A DNA stretch of 64,000 bases from assembly GCA_002340095.1 (NCBI GenBank), contig DDKS01000006.1, positions 79,304 through 143,303 of the forward strand, read 5' to 3'. The notes under the pieces are model-generated. The model was not told the DNA's origin and searched no databases. It saw only the letters and a program-made list of their open reading frames with translations. Origin of the DNA: Betaproteobacteria bacterium UBA2592 (GTDB taxonomy: Bacteria > Pseudomonadota > Gammaproteobacteria > Burkholderiales > Rhodocyclaceae). Below are positions 59,325-64,000 of this stretch, one piece after another. Made by a program: the position numbers and the translations under genes. Numbering within the stretch: position 1 is the first letter of the stretch; each line of letters begins with the position of its first letter.

Positions 59325-60413
59325 ATGTCGTCGATTGAAGCAAGTTTTCAACTGGATTACCCGGGTTTCAGCTTGGACGTGAATCTGCGTCTGCCCGAAA
59401 AGGGTGTCACCGCCCTGTTCGGCCATTCCGGTTCGGGCAAGACCACGGTGCTGCGCTGTTTCGCCGGCCTGAACCGGGCGCCCAAGGGCCGGCTGGTGGT
59501 GGAAGGCGAGGTCTGGCAGGACGAGGGTAACGGCAGGGCCAAGGGTATCTTCCTGCCCACCCACCGGCGTCCCCTGGGGCTGGTGTTCCAGGAAGCGAGC
59601 CTGTTTCCTCACCTGTCGGTGCGCCAGAATCTGGAATACGGCATGAAGCGTTCCGGCAACAAGGCCGGGGATGGTTTTGAGGCCAGCGTCGATCTCCTGG
59701 GTATCCGCCCCCTGCTGGAGCGGGGGCCGGAGCGGCTTTCCGGCGGCGAACGGCAGCGGGTGGCGATTGCCCGGGCGCTGCTGACCCGGCCCCGGCTGCT
59801 GCTGATGGACGAGCCCCTGGCGGCCCTGGACCTGAAGCGCAAGCTGGAAATCCTGCCCTACCTGGAAAAGCTGCACGACGAACTCGATATTCCCGTGCTC
59901 TATGTGAGCCACGCCCCCGATGAGGTGGCGCGCCTGGCCGACCATCTGGTGCTGATGGAGGAGGGCAAGGTGGTGGCCAGCGGGCCCCTGATGGAAACCC
60001 TGTCCCGCGCCGATCTGCCCTCTGCTTTTGCCGATGATGCGGGGGTGGTGCTGGAGGCCCGGGTGGAGGGCCAGGAGGCGGACGGGCTGACCCGCCTGGC
60101 CATTCCCGGGGGCCGCTTGCTGGTTTCCCGGGTGGAGGCCGAACCGGGAAAGACACTCCGTTGCCGCATCCATGCCCGGGACGTGAGTCTGGCGCTGACG
60201 GCCAGTACGGATAGCTCCATCCTCAACACCCTGCCGGCCCGGGTGGCTGCCGTGGTGGCCACGGATACCCCGGGCCATGTGCTGGTGCAGCTGGAGTTGG
60301 CAGAGGGGGTGCGGCTGCTGGCGCGCATCACGGAACGCTCCCGGGCTGCCCTGGGTATTGGTCCGGGGCTGGCGGTGGTGGCTCAGGTCAAGGCCGTCGC
60401 CTTGCTGGCCTGA
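59325..60413 (+). CDS. modC: ModC, molybdate ABC transporter ATPase
   Basis: A 362-residue ATPase with Walker A GHSGSGKTT (33-41), signature RLSGGERQRVAIARALL near 133, Walker B LLLMDEPLAALD and a C-terminal TOBE/Mop domain (about 290-358). The ATG at 59325 (GAGGTGGGG upstream) is preferred to a GTG at 59313 that overlaps the modB stop. It energises molybdate uptake. Confidence 0.95.
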   Translation: MSSIEASFQLDYPGFSLDVNLRLPEKGVTALFGHSGSGKTTVLRCFAGLNRAPKGRLVVEGEVWQDEGNGRAKGIFLPTHRRPLGLVFQEASLFPHLSVRQNLEYGMKRSGNKAGDGFEASVDLLGIRPLLERGPERLSGGERQRVAIARALLTRPRLLLMDEPLAALDLKRKLEILPYLEKLHDELDIPVLYVSHAPDEVARLADHLVLMEEGKVVASGPLMETLSRADLPSAFADDAGVVLEARVEGQEADGLTRLAIPGGRLLVSRVEAEPGKTLRCRIHARDVSLALTASTDSSILNTLPARVAAVVATDTPGHVLVQLELAEGVRLLARITERSRAALGIGPGLAVVAQVKAVALLA

Positions 60414-60503
60414 TACATGCCCCCGGGGCAGAAAGGGCGGCGTTGCTGGAAACATCCTTGGGGCGGAGATTCGCCGTGCAGCTTGCCGTTGCCACCCGAG
60501 ATC

Positions 60504-61049
60504 TCAGGTCGGGCCCTGCAGGCAGCGGGGTTCGAGCAGGAGATCGCCCCGGGCGGAGGAGAGCCAGACCTGACCATCCTGGAGGGTGCAGGAGAGGGTC
60601 ATGGTGCGTTCCGCCAGGGCGGCCAGGGCCTGGCTCTGGGCGGCCGGCAGTTGCAGCACCGTGAGCTTTTCCAGCCTTGCCAGGGCCGTCTGGTTCTGCT
60701 GCCACCACATGTCGGCGGTGCGGCCGCTGTAGGTGAGCACCACCACCTGGCGGGCCCGGCCGCAGGCTTTGCGGAGGCGTTTCTCGTCGGGCAGGCCCAC
60801 TTCGATCCAGCGTTCCAGGTTGCCGCCCAGATCCCTCTCCCACAGGTCCGGTTCGTCCTCGTCGGACAGCCCCTTGCAAAAGCTCAGGTGCTCGCTGGCA
60901 TAAAGGGCGAAGGCCAGTAGGCGCACCATCAGGCGCTCCTCGGTTTCGGAGGGGTGGCGGGCCAGGGTCAGGCTGTAGCTGCCGTAGTGCTGCCGGTCCA
61001 GGTCGGAGAGCTGGAGTTCGGCCTTGTGGATGGTTGCCTTGAGGGCCAT
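60504..61049 (-). CDS. YaeQ family protein
   Basis: A 181-residue protein of the YaeQ family (PD-(D/E)XK-like fold). MALKATIHKAELQLSDLDRQ is at the start, LARHPSETEERLMVRLLAFA near 29 and PDLWERDLGGNLERWIEVGL near 67. No function is established. It converges with modC. Confidence 0.94.
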   Translation of the reverse strand: MALKATIHKAELQLSDLDRQHYGSYSLTLARHPSETEERLMVRLLAFALYASEHLSFCKGLSDEDEPDLWERDLGGNLERWIEVGLPDEKRLRKACGRARQVVVLTYSGRTADMWWQQNQTALARLEKLTVLQLPAAQSQALAALAERTMTLSCTLQDGQVWLSSARGDLLLEPRCLQGPT

Positions 61050-61218
61050 GGGGTCGGTGCGGGAAAAAGGGAAGGCGGGATTGTAACCGCAGGGCGCCCC
61101 GGGGCCTCGGGCCCGATGGCGGTGGCCCCTGACTTTGGTATGGGGTAAAGTCTTGCTTCCGGGAGGGGCCCCGCGGGGGGCACATCAACATAAAGAAGAG
61201 CAGATTGAGAGGGCGTAA

Positions 61219-63543
61219 GTGGGCTTGCATCTCGCTGTCAGGTCGGTCTGGCTGAGGCTGTCGGTTTTTCTGACGTTGCTGGTGGTGGTGCCTGTTTCCC
61301 TGGCCGTGGTCATGGCCCGGGAGGATTTGCTGTCTACGCTTTTTCACCAGCATACGGCGGTGATGCTGTTCGTGGATCCGAATACCGGCGAGATCGTCGA
61401 TGCCAACCGTGCCGCGGCCGAGTTCTACGGCTATCCCGTGGCCACCTTGCGGCGCATGACCATCCAGCAGCTCAACGCCCTGGAGCCCGAGGCCGTGGCG
61501 GCCGAGCGGCGGCGGGCTCTGGAGGAATCGCGCAACTACTTCATCTTTCCCCATCGGCTGGCCAACGGGGCGCTGCGCACGGTGGAGGTTTATTCTTCTC
61601 CGGTGACCCTGGAGAGCGGGCGCCAGGTGCTCTTTTCCATCCTCCATGACGTGACCAACCGGGCCCTGTCGCCGGAGGAGCATCTGCTCTACCAACAGCG
61701 TCTGGAACAGGCCGTGGCCACCCATACCGAGTATATAGAGGCGGCGCGGCGGCGGGAGCGGCTGTACTTCATGGCCGGTCTGTTGGTGGCGCTGCTGGTG
61801 ATTGTGGCCCTCGCGGTGTTCATGCTGCGCCAGCGCAAGGTCGAGGCCGCCCTGGCGCACCGGGAGGAGCAACTGACCACCCTGATCGATGCCATGCCCG
61901 ACATCGTCTGCTTCAAGGACGGCAAGGGGCGCTGGCAGCTGGCGAACGCCTTCGACCTGAAACTGTTCGGCCTCGAGCATGTGGATTACCGGGGCCGGAC
62001 GGACCGGGAGCTGGCCCAGTACCTGGATTTCTACCGGGAGACTTTCCTCAGCTGCGAGGCCTCCGACGAGGCGGCCTGGCAGGCAGGGCAGATGGTGCGT
62101 GCCGAGGAGGCCATCCCGATGCCCGAGGGGGCGGCGAAGATCTTCGACATCATCAAGGTGCCCCTCTTTTATCCCGACGGCAGCCGCAAGGGGCTGGTGA
62201 TGGTGGGGCGGGACATCACCGAACGCAAGCTGGCCGAAGCCGAGATCGATCGGCTCGCCTATTTCGATCATCTGACGGGCCTGCCCAACCGGCGCCTGTA
62301 CCTGGATCGCCTGGAAACGGCGCTGGCCGCCGCCCAGCACGGCCAGCGCCATGGGGCGGTGCTGTTCGTGGATCTGGACGATTTCAACACCCTGAACGAT
62401 GCCCGGGGCCACGATGTGGGCGACCGGGTGCTGCAGGAGTGCGCCCGCCGCATCCGCGCCGTACTGGAGGGCTCGGGCACGGTGGCCCGCTTCTCGGGGG
62501 ACGAATTCGTGGTGCTGCTGCCCCAGCTGGCCAGCCAGGAGATGCTGGCCGTGGATCAGGCCCGCAGTGTCGGCGAGCGAATCCGCGTCAGCCTCGCCCA
62601 GCCTTTCAGCATCGGGGCCGAGGAGGTGAGCCTGGGGGCCAGCATCGGCATCAGCCTGTTTCCCACCGACGCCCAGGACGGGCCCCAGGAGTTGATCAAG
62701 TTCGCCGACACGGCCATGCACCAGGCCAAGGCGGCGGGGCGCAACCAGGTGCGCTTCTTCGAGCCGGACATGCAGGCCCGGGTGGAGGCCCGCTTTTCCC
62801 TGGAAGGAGATCTGCGCCAGGCCCTGGCCCGCGGCCAGATGCAGGTGTACATCCAGCCCCAGGTGGATCAGGAGGGGCGGGTGCGGGGGGGCGAGGCGCT
62901 GCTGCGCTGGCTGCATCCGGAGCGGGGCATGGTGTCGCCCGCCGTCTTCATTCCGGTGGCCGAGGCGAGCGGGGCCATCCTGGCTCTCGGGGACTGGGTG
63001 CTGGAACAGGCGTGCCGCCTGCTCAACGAGCCGGCCGTGCAGCAGCAGTCCCTGCGCATTTCCGTGAATGTAAGCCCGCGCCAGTTCCACCGGCCCGACT
63101 TCGTGCAGCGGGTGCAGCAGGTGCTGGCCCTGACCGGCGCCGATCCGGGACGCCTGACCCTGGAAGTGACCGAGGGCCTGGTGATCGACAACCTGCACCA
63201 GACCGTGGCCACCATGAGCGAGCTCAGGGCCTTGGGGGTGCACTTTTCCATCGATGACTTCGGCACCGGCTACTCGTCTCTTTCCTACCTGAAGCGTCTA
63301 CCGCTCAACGAGCTGAAGATCGACAAGTCCTTCGTCCAGGATGCCCCGGAGAATCCCAGCGACGCCGCCCTGGTGGACGTGATCCTGTCCGTGGCCCGGC
63401 ATCTGAGCCTGAAGGTGGTGGCGGAGGGGGTGGAGACCCCGGAGCAGGCCAGCTTCCTGACTTCCCGGGGGGAGATGCTGCTGCAGGGCTATCTGTATGG
63501 TCGGCCCGTGCCCCTCCAGGATTTCGTGAAGCAGCTCAGCTGA
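61219..63543 (+). CDS. PAS-PAS-GGDEF-EAL c-di-GMP enzyme
   Basis: A 774-residue membrane protein. There are helices near 10-30 and 187-207. Between them lies a PAS domain (about 45-140; FVDPNTGEIVDANRAAAEFY), followed by a second PAS (about 215-335; IDAMPDIVCFKDGKGRW). GGDEF reads SGDEF near 427, so cyclase activity may remain. EAL carries EALLRW near 558 and DDFGTGYSSLSYLKRLP near 679. The start is GTG at 61219 with GAGAGGG upstream. It probably couples a redox or light/ligand signal to c-di-GMP turnover. Confidence 0.92.
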   Translation: MGLHLAVRSVWLRLSVFLTLLVVVPVSLAVVMAREDLLSTLFHQHTAVMLFVDPNTGEIVDANRAAAEFYGYPVATLRRMTIQQLNALEPEAVAAERRRALEESRNYFIFPHRLANGALRTVEVYSSPVTLESGRQVLFSILHDVTNRALSPEEHLLYQQRLEQAVATHTEYIEAARRRERLYFMAGLLVALLVIVALAVFMLRQRKVEAALAHREEQLTTLIDAMPDIVCFKDGKGRWQLANAFDLKLFGLEHVDYRGRTDRELAQYLDFYRETFLSCEASDEAAWQAGQMVRAEEAIPMPEGAAKIFDIIKVPLFYPDGSRKGLVMVGRDITERKLAEAEIDRLAYFDHLTGLPNRRLYLDRLETALAAAQHGQRHGAVLFVDLDDFNTLNDARGHDVGDRVLQECARRIRAVLEGSGTVARFSGDEFVVLLPQLASQEMLAVDQARSVGERIRVSLAQPFSIGAEEVSLGASIGISLFPTDAQDGPQELIKFADTAMHQAKAAGRNQVRFFEPDMQARVEARFSLEGDLRQALARGQMQVYIQPQVDQEGRVRGGEALLRWLHPERGMVSPAVFIPVAEASGAILALGDWVLEQACRLLNEPAVQQQSLRISVNVSPRQFHRPDFVQRVQQVLALTGADPGRLTLEVTEGLVIDNLHQTVATMSELRALGVHFSIDDFGTGYSSLSYLKRLPLNELKIDKSFVQDAPENPSDAALVDVILSVARHLSLKVVAEGVETPEQASFLTSRGEMLLQGYLYGRPVPLQDFVKQLS

Positions 63544-63586
63544 AAGGGCGCCGCATGCTCCCATGCCCGGGGCGGGCCGCCGGAGG

Positions 63587-63985
63587 TCAGTGGGGGAGGG
63601 TCTGGTTCGGGCAGCGGGCCGCGCGCAGCCAGTCTTCCAGCTCGGTGGCGGGCATGGGGCGGGCGCAGAGATAGCCCTGGTATTCGTCGCAGGCATCGAG
63701 CCGCAGCTGTTGCAACTGGGCCAGGTTTTCCACTCCTTCGGCAATCACTTCCATGTCCAGGCTGTGGGCCAGGCTGATGATGGCGCGGATGATGGCCTGA
63801 TCCTGGGGGTTGTCCTGCAGGTCGGCCACGAAGGAGCGGTCGATCTTGAGCTTGTCGATGGGGAAGGACTTCAGATAGGCCAGCGACGAGTAGCCGGTGC
63901 CGAAGTCGTCGATGGAGATGCGCACTCCCATGGCTTTCAGGCGGCCCAACATCTGGGCAGCGCTGGCGGTGTCCTCCATCAGAGG
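63587..63985 (-). pseudogene. EAL-domain protein fragment, truncated at the window edge
   Basis: About 130 residues form the C-terminal half of an EAL domain (MEDTASAAQMLGRLKAMGVR, then SIDDFGTGYSSLAYLKSFP, DRSFVADLQDNPQD and EGVENLAQLQQL). The upstream half should run through LEITESxLM, but reading outward the frame becomes ICKHPLM and meets a TGA at 63998-64000. The gene is therefore broken just before the window ends. The joining bases (GGGTGTTTACAAATTCA) look like an insertion-sequence end. Confidence 0.7.
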
Positions 63986-64000
63986 GTGTTTACAAATTCA

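Noticed and set aside
60388..63243. A long open frame antisense to the PAS-GGDEF-EAL gene, spanning yaeQ
   Set aside because: It crosses the complete yaeQ gene in another frame and lacks any domain signature.

Overview
The window is high-GC, densely packed bacterial DNA that reads as a chromosomal segment of a free-living, diazotrophic betaproteobacterium. The best guess is a Rhodocyclaceae-type organism near Azospira/Dechlorosoma. This is inferred from the gene content (Na+-NQR, betaproteobacterial porins, nifHDKTY-lrv and nifENX blocks like those of Azotobacter, draT/draG) and not from a database search. No rRNA, tRNA or CRISPR array was seen.

Layout. 1-3.4 kb: the end of an nqr operon (nqrE partial, nqrF, nqrM), a CBS protein and a DAHP synthase. 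3.4-4.2 kb: an unrecognised gene with its own NifA/sigma-54 control region. 4.2-7 kb: two divergent paralogous porins. 7-7.9 kb: a hepT-mntA toxin-antitoxin cassette flanked by two identical 40-bp terminators. 7.9-36 kb: the nitrogen-fixation region, in the order iscA-nifU-nifS; nifE-nifN-nifX with six accessory genes; a lone GNAT gene; nifH-D-K-T-fdx-nifY-DUF6129-lrv-unknown; a frameshifted draT; a SIR2-like gene with a soluble double-Cache/CheW gene; a UPF0114 membrane protein; and nifB-fdx-ArsC-like-flavodiiron-fdx-fdx-nifQ-draG. 36-43.8 kb: an NYN RNase-like gene, rhlE, a thioredoxin-like gene and sbcDC. 43.9-48.2 kb: a type III restriction-modification pair. 48.4-53.3 kb: nrdAB with a GNAT gene, preceded by a cobalamin riboswitch and NrdR boxes. 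53.5-64 kb: two GGDEF-EAL proteins, modEABC (molybdate uptake), yaeQ and a truncated EAL gene.

How it works together. Six control regions share one design: a NifA-type TGT-N10-ACA site, 44-97 bp from a -24/-12 (sigma-54) promoter. They drive iscA-nifUS, nifENX, nifHDK, nifB, the SIR2-like/Cache-CheW pair and the unknown gene at 3582. The last two are therefore predicted new members of the NifA regulon. NifH is open to ADP-ribosylation (Arg102) by DraT and reactivation by DraG, but draT is broken here by a one-base change in a G7 tract. ModABC supplies molybdate, and NifQ, NifB, NifEN and NifX build FeMo-co. Ferredoxins and a flavodiiron protein in the nifB operon probably supply electrons and remove oxygen.

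The least described part is the NifA-controlled SIR2-like plus double-Cache/CheW pair lying between draT and draG.
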